Shown here: in pieces, positions 20,293-29,310 of the stretch | Layout of the letters: each line of letters opens with the position of its first letter | Numbering within the stretch: the stretch's first letter is position 1 | Origin: Parahaliea maris | GTDB taxonomy: Bacteria > Pseudomonadota > Gammaproteobacteria > Pseudomonadales > Halieaceae | Reading direction: 5' to 3' | NCBI RefSeq assembly: GCF_008064665.1 | Contig: NZ_VRZA01000011.1 | Span: 26,854-90,853, forward strand | DNA length: 64,000 nt | Program-made: the position numbers and the translations under genes | Notes under the pieces: generated by a model | Database searches by the model: none | What the model saw: only the letters and a program-made list of their open reading frames with translations | What the model was told of the DNA's origin: nothing

Positions 20293-20745
20293 TCAGGCGA
20301 ACTGCTGCTCACAAAAGCAGCTTGCCAGGGCCTCGATATAGGCGACATCACCGGCGTCAAAGCGGTCCGTTACCGGACTGTCGATATCCAGCACCCCGAC
20401 CACCTCATCCCCCTGCCACAGGGGTACCACCACTTCCGAGCGGGAGCGCACATCACAGGCGATATGCCCCGGAAACGCGTGCACATCAGCCACCACCTGG
20501 GTGCGACGCTCCGCTACAGCGGTGCCACACACCCCCTTGCCCACCGGAATCCGGACACAGGCCGGGCGGCCCTGAAAAGGACCGAGCACCAGCTCGCCCT
20601 CCTTCAGGAAATAGAAGCCGAGCCAGTTGATGGTTTCCAGTTGCTCATTGAGAAAGGCGCTGAAATTGGCGGCATTGGCGATCAGGTCGGATTCACCGGT
20701 CATAAGGCCGGTGAGCTGCTGTTTGGCTTCGTCGAGGGGGAGCAT
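20293..20745 (-). CDS. msrC: Free methionine-(R)-sulfoxide reductase (GAF domain)
   Basis: 150-residue cytoplasmic GAF-domain enzyme. The cysteines match fRMsr: ACVRIPVGKGVCGTA and HIACDVRSRSE, with ETINWLGFYFL and GVLDIDSP as family signatures. Reduces free Met-R-sulfoxide with thioredoxin. Tail-to-head with the transglutaminase-like gene (58 bp). Confidence 0.9.
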   Translation of the reverse strand: MLPLDEAKQQLTGLMTGESDLIANAANFSAFLNEQLETINWLGFYFLKEGELVLGPFQGRPACVRIPVGKGVCGTAVAERRTQVVADVHAFPGHIACDVRSRSEVVVPLWQGDEVVGVLDIDSPVTDRFDAGDVAYIEALASCFCEQQFA

Positions 20746-20808
20746 TAGAGAGTCCTGCTAAATCTGTGGTTTCAGGATCAGAATCGGAGTGCCCAATCAG
20801 GCGACGAG

Positions 20809-20906
20809 CCCCGGTGCTGCCTGGAGGGACCGTCAGCGACCAGGGATGGTCGCTGCCGAGCGCACATGGACGTGCTCGTAGCGTGTCCCGGAAGGCAGTA
20901 CCGGGG
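20809..20906. repeat. Palindromic intergenic element, copy 3
   Basis: 98 bp between msrC and cysH. Outer arms CCCCGGTGCTGCCT (20809-20822) and AGGCAGTACCGGGG (20893-20906) pair with one G/T wobble-type difference. Inside, GGGAC (20826-20830) pairs with GTCCC (20885-20889), a first hairpin CAGCGACC/GGTCGCTG has loop AGGGAT (20842-20847), and a second hairpin of about 7 bp (20857-20878) has a loop containing CATGGA. Shares layout and the core GCGTGTCC with the elements at 36781-36867 and 36956-37072. Confidence 0.8.
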
Positions 20907-21007
20907 ATCGGCGCCGGCGAGGCTGGCACCGGCGTCAGAAATCAGTGGGAAGAGTACGTAGGACGGCTCTGGCTTACAACTGTGAGCTGCGGAGATAGGT
21001 CAAATGT

Positions 21008-21634
21008 TCAGGCCGCGGTATGCAGCCCACACTCCCGCCCATCCATCACCTTGGTCGGATCAAAATAGTGCTTGCAGGTGGGCAATTGGAAGCGAGACAT
21101 ATAGCCCTCAACCTGGGCGTCATTCCAATAGAAAATCGGCGCCACCTTCACAATGCCCCGGGCATCCATCGACACCACATCCAGCGTCTTGCGATGCTCC
21201 GTTTCCTCCCGGCGAATACCCGTCAACCAGATATCCGGCTTGAACTCCGTCAACGCGCGATCGAAGGGCTCCAGCTTCACCTGGCGGGTGAACTCAGTAT
21301 GGCGCTCTTCCTCGTCGACCGTGGGAATTCCCCCCATAATCGCGTTGCGACGCTCCGAGGTCATCTGGGGCGAATAGACATGCATATTCAGGTCGAGATC
21401 GCGAATCAGGCGCTCTGCGACCACATAGGTGTCGCGCAGATTGTAGCCCGTGTCCACCCAGATCGTCGGCACCGAGGCATCCACCTGGCTCACCAGGTGC
21501 AGCATGACCGCCGCGTTGCGCCCCATGCTGGTAGTCGCAATCGTACGCCCGCCCTGAGCGAGCGCCCAGCGCACGATTTCCTCCGGCGAGGCGTCGCGTA
21601 AAGTGGCGTTGGCAGCTTCGATGTCCAGTTGCAA
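21008..21634 (-). CDS. cysH: Phosphoadenylyl-sulfate (PAPS) reductase
   Basis: Reduces PAPS to sulfite in assimilatory sulfate reduction, using thioredoxin. 208 residues with TTSMGRNAAVMLHL as the PP-loop-like nucleotide motif and the C-terminal ECGLH, whose cysteine is catalytic. The paired cysteine motifs of [4Fe-4S] APS reductases are absent, so PAPS specificity is favoured. The start appears to be TTG: the same frame has a TAG six codons upstream and no ATG or GTG before conserved sequence. cysDNC are not in the window. Confidence 0.93.
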   Translation of the reverse strand: MQLDIEAANATLRDASPEEIVRWALAQGGRTIATTSMGRNAAVMLHLVSQVDASVPTIWVDTGYNLRDTYVVAERLIRDLDLNMHVYSPQMTSERRNAIMGGIPTVDEEERHTEFTRQVKLEPFDRALTEFKPDIWLTGIRREETEHRKTLDVVSMDARGIVKVAPIFYWNDAQVEGYMSRFQLPTCKHYFDPTKVMDGRECGLHTAA

Positions 21635-21712
21635 AGCGAAAAGATCCGTCTATGGCATGTTCAGGGACGAAACTTTAATGAATCAAAACCCTGTCGACAA
21701 ATAACGATCCTT

Positions 21713-21724
21713 TATATGCATATA
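21713..21724. promoter_or_regulatory. 12-bp AT-rich palindrome in the cysH/nitronate monooxygenase divergent region
   Basis: TATATGCATATA is a perfect palindrome about 80 bp upstream of cysH and 177 bp upstream of the plus-strand gene, in otherwise GC-rich sequence. It could be an operator or a -10 region for either gene. No known regulator site is recognised. Confidence 0.3.
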
Positions 21725-21900
21725 CCTGGCCAGAGAACTGCCAGTGCGCCGCCACGCGCTGGGCGCCTGACGATTCACGCACCGGGATGGGCGAAGCCGG
21801 GCCTGACCCAAAGCGCCAGTTTCTCTGGCACTTAAACATCATTGCCGACGTGGCACCGAGCACCAATACTGGACCCAATAAGAACAGGTCCAGGAGCCCG

Positions 21901-23028
21901 ATGATGGCTAATCAACTGTGCGACAAACTCGGCATCGAATACCCGATTTTTGCCTTTACCCACTGCCGCGACGTGGTGGTCGCGGTGAGCAAGGCCGGCG
22001 GCATCGGTGTGCTGGGCGCTGTCGGTTTTTCCCCGGAGCAGCTGAAGGAGGAACTGGACTGGATCGACGAGCACATTGGCGACAGGCCCTACGGGGTCGA
22101 CATCGTCATCCCCCAGAAATACGAGGGCATGGGGGACATGAGTGCCGAAGCACTGGAAAAGAAACTGTGGGAGATCGTGCCCCAGGAGCACATCGATTTC
22201 GCCCAGAAGCTGCTCGCCGACCACGGCGTGCCCGAGTGGCCCGACGGCAGTACCAGCATGGGCCTGATGGGCTGGACCGAGGCGACCGCCACCCCCCTGC
22301 TGGAAGAAGCCCTGACCCGCCCCAAGTGCAAACTGATTGCCAACGCTTTGGGCACGCCCCCGGCGGACAAAATCAGGCAGGTACAGGATTCCGGCCGCCT
22401 CATCGGGGCCCTCTGTGGCAAGGTCAAACAGGCCGTGGCCCACAAGGAGGCCGGGCTGGACTTCGTGGTGGCCCAGGGTGGTGAGGGCGGCGGCCATACC
22501 GGCGACGTGGGCTCGGTGGTGCTGTGGCCCCAGATTGTCGATGCGATAGGCGACCTGCCCATGCTGGCCGCCGGCGGTATCGGCAACGGCCGGCAGATTG
22601 CCGCCGCCCTGGCCATGGGGGCCGCCGGTGTCTGGACCGGCTCCCTGTGGCTGACCGTGGAAGAGGCCCACACCCAGCCGGCCCAGAAGCAGTCCCTGCT
22701 GGATGCCACCAGCGAGGACACCGTGCGCTCCCGCTCCTGGACCGGCAAGTCCTGCCGCATGTTGAAAAACGACTGGACCGAGGCCTGGGCCCGGGACGAC
22801 ACTCCCGATCCGCTGGGCATGCCCCTGCAGGGTCTGGTCACCTCGGACGGCATCCGCCGCACGGCCGTCTACGCCGACAAGGGCGAATGCCAGAAAGTGG
22901 CCTTCAACCCCTGCGGCCAGGTGATCGGCCAGATCAACCAGGTTGAATCCTGTCGCCAGGTCATGCAGCGCCTGCTGGAAGAGTACGTGGACGCGGTGGA
23001 GAAAGCCGGCAGCATGTTACCGGGCTAG
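21901..23028 (+). CDS. Nitronate monooxygenase/2-nitropropane dioxygenase-like flavoprotein
   Basis: 375 residues, FMN-binding TIM barrel. IEYPIFAFTHCRDVVVAVS, AQGGEGGGHTGDVGS and AAGGIGNGRQIAAAL are characteristic; the last two bind FMN phosphate. The catalytic histidine candidate lies in GGGHTGDVG. AGGAG at 21892-21896 supports starts at 21901 or 21904, and rejects the longer reading from 21787. Substrate could be a nitronate or an enoyl-type compound. Its stop overlaps the photolyase gene's stop inside a CTAG. Confidence 0.88.
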   Translation: MMANQLCDKLGIEYPIFAFTHCRDVVVAVSKAGGIGVLGAVGFSPEQLKEELDWIDEHIGDRPYGVDIVIPQKYEGMGDMSAEALEKKLWEIVPQEHIDFAQKLLADHGVPEWPDGSTSMGLMGWTEATATPLLEEALTRPKCKLIANALGTPPADKIRQVQDSGRLIGALCGKVKQAVAHKEAGLDFVVAQGGEGGGHTGDVGSVVLWPQIVDAIGDLPMLAAGGIGNGRQIAAALAMGAAGVWTGSLWLTVEEAHTQPAQKQSLLDATSEDTVRSRSWTGKSCRMLKNDWTEAWARDDTPDPLGMPLQGLVTSDGIRRTAVYADKGECQKVAFNPCGQVIGQINQVESCRQVMQRLLEEYVDAVEKAGSMLPG

Positions 23029-24563
23029 CTGCCCTCCCCCACCAGCGTCGCCAGTACCCGCTCACCCCAGCCGAGGATCGCGTCCTGCTCCGAGGCTTTG
23101 CGCTTGCGCCAGTTGGCCAACACCAGCGCCATGCGCGGGTTGTTTTCGAAGGTCTGCTGGTGGCGGTGAATAAAACGCCAGTACAGGGCATTGTAGGGAC
23201 AGGCGCCCTCTCCAGTCATTTGCGCAGGGTTGTAGCGGCATTGCGCGCAGTGATTGCCCTGGCGCTGGATATACTTGCCGCTGGCGGCGTAGGGCTTGCT
23301 CGCCATCAGGCCGCCATCGGCGTGCAACGCCATCCCCAGGGTATTGGGTAGTTCCACCCACTCGAAGGCGTCGACATAGTCCGCCAGGTACCAGTCACAC
23401 ACGGCCGCGATGTCCAGGCCCGCCAGCAGGGCGAAATTGCCAATCACCATCAGGCGCTGGATGTGGTGGGCATAGCCCAGGTCCAGGGTCTGGCGCAGGG
23501 CCTGGGACAGGCAGCGCAGGTCGGTGTCACCATCCCAGAAAAAATCCGGTAACGGGGTGGTAGCCGCGAGAGCATTGCGCCGGCGGTATTCCGGCATGTG
23601 CAGCCAGTAGATCCCGCGGACGTATTCGCGCCACCCCAGAACCTGGCGAATAAAGCCCTCAGCGGCGGCGAGACTGCAATGCCCCGAACGCCAGGCCTCC
23701 TCGACCCGCTGACACAGGGCCAGCGGCTCCAGCAAGCCGATGTTCAGGTACATGGATACCCGTGCGTGGAACAGCCACACCTCGTTCTCGGCCAGGGCAT
23801 CCTGAAAACGACCGAACTGCGGCAGGGCGTGCTCACAGAACCAGTCAAATTCAGCCTGCGCCTGGCCGGCGGTCACGCCGTAGCTGAACCGGGAGAGGTC
23901 ACCGGGGTTGCCGGGGAAGGCTTCGGCCACCAGCTCAAGCACCTCGCGGGTCACGGCATCGTTGCGCAGGGAGCGCCGTGGCGGAATCGCTACCTGGGCG
24001 CGCCAGCCCTCGCGATTCTCTTTGTCGTAATTCCAGTGGCCTCCAGCGGGCCCTCCGTCTGGCTCCAGCAGGACGCCGTAGTCGCGCCGCATCTCGCGGT
24101 AGAAGTGTTCCATCCGCAGCTGGCGACGGCCACTGGCCCAGCTGCGGAAACGGTCATGGGCGCACAGAAAGCGACTGTCCTCGAGAATATCCACTGGCAG
24201 GCCCAGGCGCTCTGGCCAGGAATCCATCAGCCGCCGCAATCGGAACTCACCCGGCTCGCAAACACAGACCCGGGAAAAGGCGTGCGCCTGGCAGGTCTGC
24301 ACCAGCGCCTCCTCCAGCGAGGGCAAGCCTTCATCCAGCCGCCGGTAATGCACCCGGTAACCCCCCCGCTCAAGTTCGCTGGCAAAATGCCGCATGGCAG
24401 AAAAAATCAGCGCAATCTTGAGGCGGTTGTGGGGTACGTAGCCCGCCTCTTCGTGCACTTCGGCGAGCAATACCTCGTCTTGCCCGGGGGCAGCGCCGAT
24501 CAGGGCGGGATTGTTGAAACTGAGCTGGTCACCCAGTACGAGAATGAGGCGGCGGTCGGTCAT
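23025..24563 (-). CDS. Iron-sulfur (6-4) photolyase/cryptochrome, PhrB (FeS-BCP) type
   Basis: 512 residues from the ATG just before RLILVLGDQLS. The N-terminal Rossmann region is the DPRP pattern. The C-terminal catalytic region contains CDWYLADYVDAFEWVELPN and HCAQCRYNPAQMTGEGACPYN, giving the four cysteines that in Agrobacterium PhrB bind a [4Fe-4S] cluster. FAD and a lumazine antenna are expected from the family. Function: light-driven repair of (6-4) photoproducts, or photoreception. Convergent with the nitronate monooxygenase gene. Confidence 0.9.
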   Translation of the reverse strand: MTDRRLILVLGDQLSFNNPALIGAAPGQDEVLLAEVHEEAGYVPHNRLKIALIFSAMRHFASELERGGYRVHYRRLDEGLPSLEEALVQTCQAHAFSRVCVCEPGEFRLRRLMDSWPERLGLPVDILEDSRFLCAHDRFRSWASGRRQLRMEHFYREMRRDYGVLLEPDGGPAGGHWNYDKENREGWRAQVAIPPRRSLRNDAVTREVLELVAEAFPGNPGDLSRFSYGVTAGQAQAEFDWFCEHALPQFGRFQDALAENEVWLFHARVSMYLNIGLLEPLALCQRVEEAWRSGHCSLAAAEGFIRQVLGWREYVRGIYWLHMPEYRRRNALAATTPLPDFFWDGDTDLRCLSQALRQTLDLGYAHHIQRLMVIGNFALLAGLDIAAVCDWYLADYVDAFEWVELPNTLGMALHADGGLMASKPYAASGKYIQRQGNHCAQCRYNPAQMTGEGACPYNALYWRFIHRHQQTFENNPRMALVLANWRKRKASEQDAILGWGERVLATLVGEGS

Positions 24564-24609
24564 GGCAGGAAATACGCACACGCCGCCCGACTGGACCGCT
24601 AACCCGCGG

Positions 24610-26052
24610 CTAGGGCAGCCCCAGGTTCCGGATCACCAGGTTGCGAATCTCGGTCATGTCTTCCATCGCGAAGATCACCCCCTCACGCCCGAGCCCGGAA
24701 TCCTTCACCCCGCCATAGGGCATATTGTCAACCCGGTAGGACGGCACGTCGCCGACCACCACGCCCCCAACATCGAGAACGTCCCAGGCCCGCTGTACTT
24801 TGTAGAAGTCGCGGGTGAACAGGCCGGCCTGCAGGCCGAACTTGGAGTCGTTCACCTCTTCCAGCGCGGCCTCGAAGTCGGTGAATTGCGACAGGATGGC
24901 CAGCGGGCCGAAGGCCTCCTCGGTGTAGGCGTTGCAGCTGCGATCGACACCCTCCAGCAGGGTCGCCTCCAGCATGGCACCCTCGCGTTTGCCGCCGCAG
25001 AGCAGGGTCGCTCCGGCAGCCACCGCCTCCTGAATCCAGCCATCCAGCCGGGAAGCCTCACCCTCGGAGATCATCGGACCGATGAAGGTGTCCTCTTCGC
25101 GGGGGTCACCGGCCACCAGGGACGCGGTACGCGCTACCAGTTTCGCCTTCACTTCCTCGTAAATGGAGGCGTGAACAATAATCCGCTGGACCCCGATACA
25201 GGACTGGCCGGACTGGTAGAAGGCGCCAAAGATAATACGCTCGACGGCGTCATCGATGTCGGTGTCGTGATCCACGACCACCGCGGCGTTGCCCCCCAGT
25301 TCCAGTACTACCTTTTTGCGCCCGGAGCGGGCCTTGAGATCCCAGCCCACATCCGGGGAGCCGGTGAACGACAACAGCTTGAGGCGGTCGTCCACGGTGA
25401 ACAGGTCGGCACCGTCGCGGGAACAGGGCAGGATCGAGAAGGCCCCGCGGGGCAGGTCCGTCTCGGCCAGCACCTCACCCATGATCAAAGCCCCCAACGG
25501 CGTACGCGACGCCGGCTTCATCACGAAGGGGCAGCCCACCGCCAGGGCCGGCGCCACCTTGTGGGCCGCCAGGTTCAGGGGGAAATTGAACGGTGAGATA
25601 AACGAGCAGGGGCCGATCGGCACCCGCTTCCACATACCGCGATAGCCGCGGGCACGGGGGGAAATATCGAGGGTCTGCAGCTCACCCTTGAGACGGGTGG
25701 CCTCCTCCGCGGCGATGCGGAAGGTATCGATCAGCCGCGACACCTCACCCCGGGCGTCCTTGATGGGTTTGCCCGCCTCGATGCAGAGGGCAATAGCCAG
25801 TTCCTCCGCCCGCTCACGAAACCGGCTGACACAGTGGTTCAACACATCCTGTCGCTCATAGGCCGCCATGCGCGCCATGGGTTCCGCAGCCTCCACCGCC
25901 GCGGCGATACCGCTGTCGATAGCGGCGGCATCCGCCAGCGCCACGCGCGTCGCCACCTCGCCGGAAAACTTGTCGGTCACGGCCAGGTCGGTGTTGGGCA
26001 TCTGGGCCTCATTGGCCAGATAGTAGGGGTAGCTTGATTGCAATACGCTCAT
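24610..26052 (-). CDS. NAD(P)-dependent aldehyde dehydrogenase
   Basis: 480 residues of the ALDH superfamily. Residues include FISPFNFPLNL (Asn of the oxyanion hole), KPASRTPLGAL, FTGSPDVG, VLELGGNAAV (general base Glu) and YQSGQSCIGVQR (nucleophilic Cys). The pattern is close to the lactaldehyde/phosphonoacetaldehyde/glyceraldehyde-3-phosphate dehydrogenase branch. The physiological aldehyde cannot be told. Downstream of the dienelactone hydrolase gene by 204 bp with no clear feature between. Confidence 0.9.
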   Translation of the reverse strand: MSVLQSSYPYYLANEAQMPNTDLAVTDKFSGEVATRVALADAAAIDSGIAAAVEAAEPMARMAAYERQDVLNHCVSRFRERAEELAIALCIEAGKPIKDARGEVSRLIDTFRIAAEEATRLKGELQTLDISPRARGYRGMWKRVPIGPCSFISPFNFPLNLAAHKVAPALAVGCPFVMKPASRTPLGALIMGEVLAETDLPRGAFSILPCSRDGADLFTVDDRLKLLSFTGSPDVGWDLKARSGRKKVVLELGGNAAVVVDHDTDIDDAVERIIFGAFYQSGQSCIGVQRIIVHASIYEEVKAKLVARTASLVAGDPREEDTFIGPMISEGEASRLDGWIQEAVAAGATLLCGGKREGAMLEATLLEGVDRSCNAYTEEAFGPLAILSQFTDFEAALEEVNDSKFGLQAGLFTRDFYKVQRAWDVLDVGGVVVGDVPSYRVDNMPYGGVKDSGLGREGVIFAMEDMTEIRNLVIRNLGLP

Positions 26053-26256
26053 GGCGAGTTCTCTGCCTCCTCAGCAGGGTGATGACGACAGGGAGCCCCC
26101 AGGTGGCGCGCAGTTGCACACAAAGCCGGGAGAACCTCTGACGTACCCACAACGGTCCTTCGAAGTGTAGACCCTCTATGACAGCCTAGACCGTTCTCGG
26201 CAGCGCGGCAGATTTTTGTCGGTGACCGCCCCGGCGCGGGCGGGTAAGCGGGGGCT

Positions 26257-27165
26257 TCACACCAGGTGCTTGTTGAAAAATGCCAGCGTACGCTGCCACG
26301 CCAGGTTGGCGTTCTCCTCGTCGTAGCGGCCTGTGGAATCATTGTGGAAGCCGTGATTGGCGCCGGGGTACAGGTGCATGGTGTAGTCCACCCCCGCCGC
26401 CTTAAGGTCGGTCTCGTACTCTGGCCAGGTCGCATTGACCCGCTCGTCCAGCTCCGCCAGCTGGATCAGCAGGGGCGCGCTGATGTTGTTGCGGATCGAT
26501 CTTTCCGCCGGCGTGCCGTAAAAGGGGACCCCGGCGTCCAGCAGGTCGGGCGCCGCGGCGGCCAGCATATTGACCACGTAGCCACCGAAGCAGAATCCCA
26601 CGGCACCGAGTTTGCCGTTGCTCAGTGCATGGGATTTCAGGAAGGCGGCAGCGGCGATGAAATCCTGCTCCAGTTTCGCCCGGTCCATCGAGCGCTGCAG
26701 GGCCCGGCCGTCATCATCGTTGCCCGGGTAACCACCGAGGGGATAGAGGCCGTCCGGCGCAAAGGCGACAAAACCGGCCTTGGCCAGGCGCCGGGCAACG
26801 TCCTTCACATAGGGGTTCAGGCCGCGGTTTTCATGCACGACCAGCACCGCGGGTGCGCGCTCGCCCATGGCGGTGGGCACCACAAGGTAGCCCCGGCCCT
26901 CGCCATGCCCCCCGGAAGAGGGAAACACGGCGTAGGAGGCTTTGATGTCCGGATCATTGAAGGACACCTGCTCGGCAGCCGCGTAATTGGGCGTGAGAGC
27001 CGGCAGGAGCATGCCCATGGTCAGGGAAGCGGTGGCCAGGGAAGACAGGCGGGCCAGAAACGTCCGCCGATCGATCAGGCCGTGGGCGTATTCGTCATAC
27101 CAGTCGAAGGCCTCCTGGGGAATGGGAGGATGCTGCGTCGTGACCCCGGAATCCGAATTCGCCAT
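26257..27165 (-). CDS. Dienelactone hydrolase family protein with Tat-like signal
   Basis: 302-residue alpha/beta hydrolase. The N-terminal segment holds LIDRRTFLARLSSLATASL, a Tat-type twin arginine followed by a hydrophobic stretch, so export is likely. Catalytic triad: Cys in GAVGFCFGGYV, Asp in LAELDERVN and His in PGANHGFHND. The unusually long pre-signal region (about 30 residues, DWYDEYAHGLIDRR) is typical of secreted YghX-like members. GAGGT lies 5 bases before the ATG. Confidence 0.88.
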   Translation of the reverse strand: MANSDSGVTTQHPPIPQEAFDWYDEYAHGLIDRRTFLARLSSLATASLTMGMLLPALTPNYAAAEQVSFNDPDIKASYAVFPSSGGHGEGRGYLVVPTAMGERAPAVLVVHENRGLNPYVKDVARRLAKAGFVAFAPDGLYPLGGYPGNDDDGRALQRSMDRAKLEQDFIAAAAFLKSHALSNGKLGAVGFCFGGYVVNMLAAAAPDLLDAGVPFYGTPAERSIRNNISAPLLIQLAELDERVNATWPEYETDLKAAGVDYTMHLYPGANHGFHNDSTGRYDEENANLAWQRTLAFFNKHLV

Positions 27166-27223
27166 CGTGACCTCGTAACAGGGAAGTGTATCGACAGTGG
27201 TGCCCGCCCTACTGGCGGCCCGC

Positions 27224-28021
27224 TCAGGCCGCCTTGGACAGGGCGCTTTCCAGCTCCTCGTGCAGGGCCAGGTACTGCTGGGTCAGCTTGTGGCTGGGCG
27301 CCAGGTCCACCAGCGGGCGGTGCTCGCGATGGGATTCGCGCATTTTCACCGAGCTGTTGAGGTAGGTATCCAGCACCGGGTAGCCCTCCTCTTCCAGTTC
27401 GGCCACCAGTTCGCCCGGCAAACGCGCCTGGCTGTTGAACTGGTTGATCACGATACCCTCAACCTCCAGTTCCGGGTTGTGGTCCTCCTGCAGCTCGGCG
27501 ATGTTTTCCATCAGGGCGTACAGGCTCTGGCGGGCAAAGCTGTCGCAGTCGAAGGGCACCAGCACGGAATCCGCGGCAATCAGTGCGGACTTGGAGTAAA
27601 AGTTGAAGTTGGGCGGGGTATCGATGTAGATGCGGTCGTACTCCTCGTCGAGCTTGTCGAGGGCGTCGCGCAATTTGTAGATCTTGTAGCGGGACTCCAG
27701 CTCCTTCTCCATCTGGGTGAGGACCGGGCTGGAGGGCATCAGGTAGAGGTTGTCCCAGGGGGTTTCCCAAACGAAAGAGTCCGGGTTGTTGCGCATCTTG
27801 CGCGGCCCCACGGTCTGCTTGAACAGGCCGGCCACACCCTGGGCCTCGGCGGGAAAGGCCTCGGCGTCGATTTCACCCACCAGGTAGTGGGTGGTATTGC
27901 CCTGGACATCCAGGTCCAGCACCAGGGTGCGCAGGCCGTGACGGGCGGAGATAGCGGCGAGGTTACAGGTGATGCTGGTCTTGCCAACACCGCCTTTCTG
28001 GTTGAATACAACACGTCTCAT
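27224..28021 (-). CDS. Orphan ParA/MinD-family ATPase
   Basis: 265 residues starting MRRVVFNQKGGVGKTS, the deviant Walker A of ParA; LVLDLDVQGNTTHYL is the A' motif and YIDTPPNFN the Walker B. No parB, parS or minCE is next to it. Chromosomal orphan ParA proteins of this kind position polar or cytoplasmic complexes; the cargo is unknown. ATG 28021 is preferred over GTG 28027. Ribosome-binding sequence is weak. Confidence 0.87.
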   Translation of the reverse strand: MRRVVFNQKGGVGKTSITCNLAAISARHGLRTLVLDLDVQGNTTHYLVGEIDAEAFPAEAQGVAGLFKQTVGPRKMRNNPDSFVWETPWDNLYLMPSSPVLTQMEKELESRYKIYKLRDALDKLDEEYDRIYIDTPPNFNFYSKSALIAADSVLVPFDCDSFARQSLYALMENIAELQEDHNPELEVEGIVINQFNSQARLPGELVAELEEEGYPVLDTYLNSSVKMRESHREHRPLVDLAPSHKLTQQYLALHEELESALSKAA

Positions 28022-28110
28022 GGGCACAGATAACCACGTTAATTCACAAGGGGAGAAGAGCTTTGAGTGTAATCAAAGCCGTGTGGCAATGTAAGCGCCA
28101 CAAGGCCATG

Positions 28111-28129
28111 AGGCCCCAAAAGGGGGCCT
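28111..28129 (-). terminator. Weak hairpin terminator after the iron alcohol dehydrogenase gene
   Basis: AGGCCCC and GGGGCCT arms with a 5-base loop, 5 bp past the alcohol dehydrogenase stop. There is no U-tract, so termination would be inefficient or Rho-assisted. Confidence 0.4.
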
Positions 28130-28134
28130 TCGAT

Positions 28135-29295
28135 TCAGGCAGCCCAGACCTTCTCGTACAGGGCGACGATGTCTTCCGCCCCGGGCTGGCGCGGGTTATT
28201 GGCCGGGGAGCCCGAGGCCAGAGCCTGCTCCGCCATCAGCGGCAGCAGGGACTGCCAGCGCCCGGCATCGATGCCCCAGGCCGCCGGTCCGGGCACCTCC
28301 AGGTCGGCGTTCAGCTGGCGCAGGCCGGTAATCAGTTTCTCCAGGGCCAGCTCATCGCTGTCCCCCGCCGCCGCCATATCCATCACCCGGGCGCAATGGG
28401 CGTAGCGCGCCGGCGCACCGGACACGGACCAGGCCGTCACTTCCGGCAATAACATGGCATTGGACAGGCCGTGGGGCACGTGGAAGTGGGCGCCCACGGG
28501 GCGGCTCATGCCGTGAATCAGGGTCACCGAGGCATTGGCAAAGGCCATCCCGCCCTGGGTGGCCGCCAGCATCATGGCTTCCCGGGCGGCCCGGTTGTCG
28601 GGCTCGTCGCAGGCAGTGCGGATGGTGCGGGCGATGGTCGCCATGGCGGATAGCGCCACCCCGTCGGTGAAGGGATTGGCCTTGCGGCTGACGTAAGCCT
28701 CCAGAGCGTGGCACAGGCTGTCCAGGCCGGTATCCGCTGTCAGGCGCCGGGGCATGGACAGGGTCAGCTCGAAGTCCACCAGCGCCGCCTCGGGCACCAT
28801 GCCCAGCCCCATGCAGAGCATTTTTTCCTCGGTATCGGTGTCGGTAATCACCGCCGCCCGGGTGACCTCGGAGCCAGTACCCGCGGTGGTGGGTATGGCA
28901 ATCATGGGCACCGCGCTGTGTACCGCCGCCGGCACCTTGTAGTCCCGCATCTGGCCGCCGTGCCGGGCCAGCACAGCCACGGCCTTGGCGGTGTCCAGGG
29001 AGCTGCCCCCGCCCAGGGCCACCAGGCAGTCGTAATCCCCGGCCTGCCATTCAGCCAGGGCCGCCGCGACACTGTCGGTGGTCGGGTCGGGGACGCACTC
29101 GCCGAACAGCCCCCAGGGTATGCCCGCCGCTGCCAGCGGCGACGTCATGCGCTCGGCAAACCCCTGCTGCACCATGAAGGGGTCGGTGATCAGCAGCGGG
29201 CGGGCGTAGCCGAGTTCACCCAGCACCGCCACCAGCTCGGAGCTGGCGCCGGCGCCAATGCGCAGGATGCGCGGCAGTGTGATGCTGGCAGACAT
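28135..29295 (-). CDS. Iron-containing alcohol dehydrogenase
   Basis: 386 residues of the group III Fe-ADH family. GGGSSLDTAKAVA binds NAD(P); TAGTGSEVT is the second nucleotide region. Metal ligands appear in DTGLDSLCHALEAY (Asp, His) and HGMSRPVGAHFHVPHG (His, His). Strong GGGAGG 6 bases before the ATG. It lies 15 bp after the FKBP gene and is likely cotranscribed. Substrate unknown. Confidence 0.92.
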   Translation of the reverse strand: MSASITLPRILRIGAGASSELVAVLGELGYARPLLITDPFMVQQGFAERMTSPLAAAGIPWGLFGECVPDPTTDSVAAALAEWQAGDYDCLVALGGGSSLDTAKAVAVLARHGGQMRDYKVPAAVHSAVPMIAIPTTAGTGSEVTRAAVITDTDTEEKMLCMGLGMVPEAALVDFELTLSMPRRLTADTGLDSLCHALEAYVSRKANPFTDGVALSAMATIARTIRTACDEPDNRAAREAMMLAATQGGMAFANASVTLIHGMSRPVGAHFHVPHGLSNAMLLPEVTAWSVSGAPARYAHCARVMDMAAAGDSDELALEKLITGLRQLNADLEVPGPAAWGIDAGRWQSLLPLMAEQALASGSPANNPRQPGAEDIVALYEKVWAA

Positions 29296-29310
29296 AAGGA
29301 ACCTCCCGAC

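Noticed and set aside
27224..28021. Chromosomal or plasmid partition locus
   Set aside because: Single ParA-like gene with no ParB and no parS-like repeats nearby.
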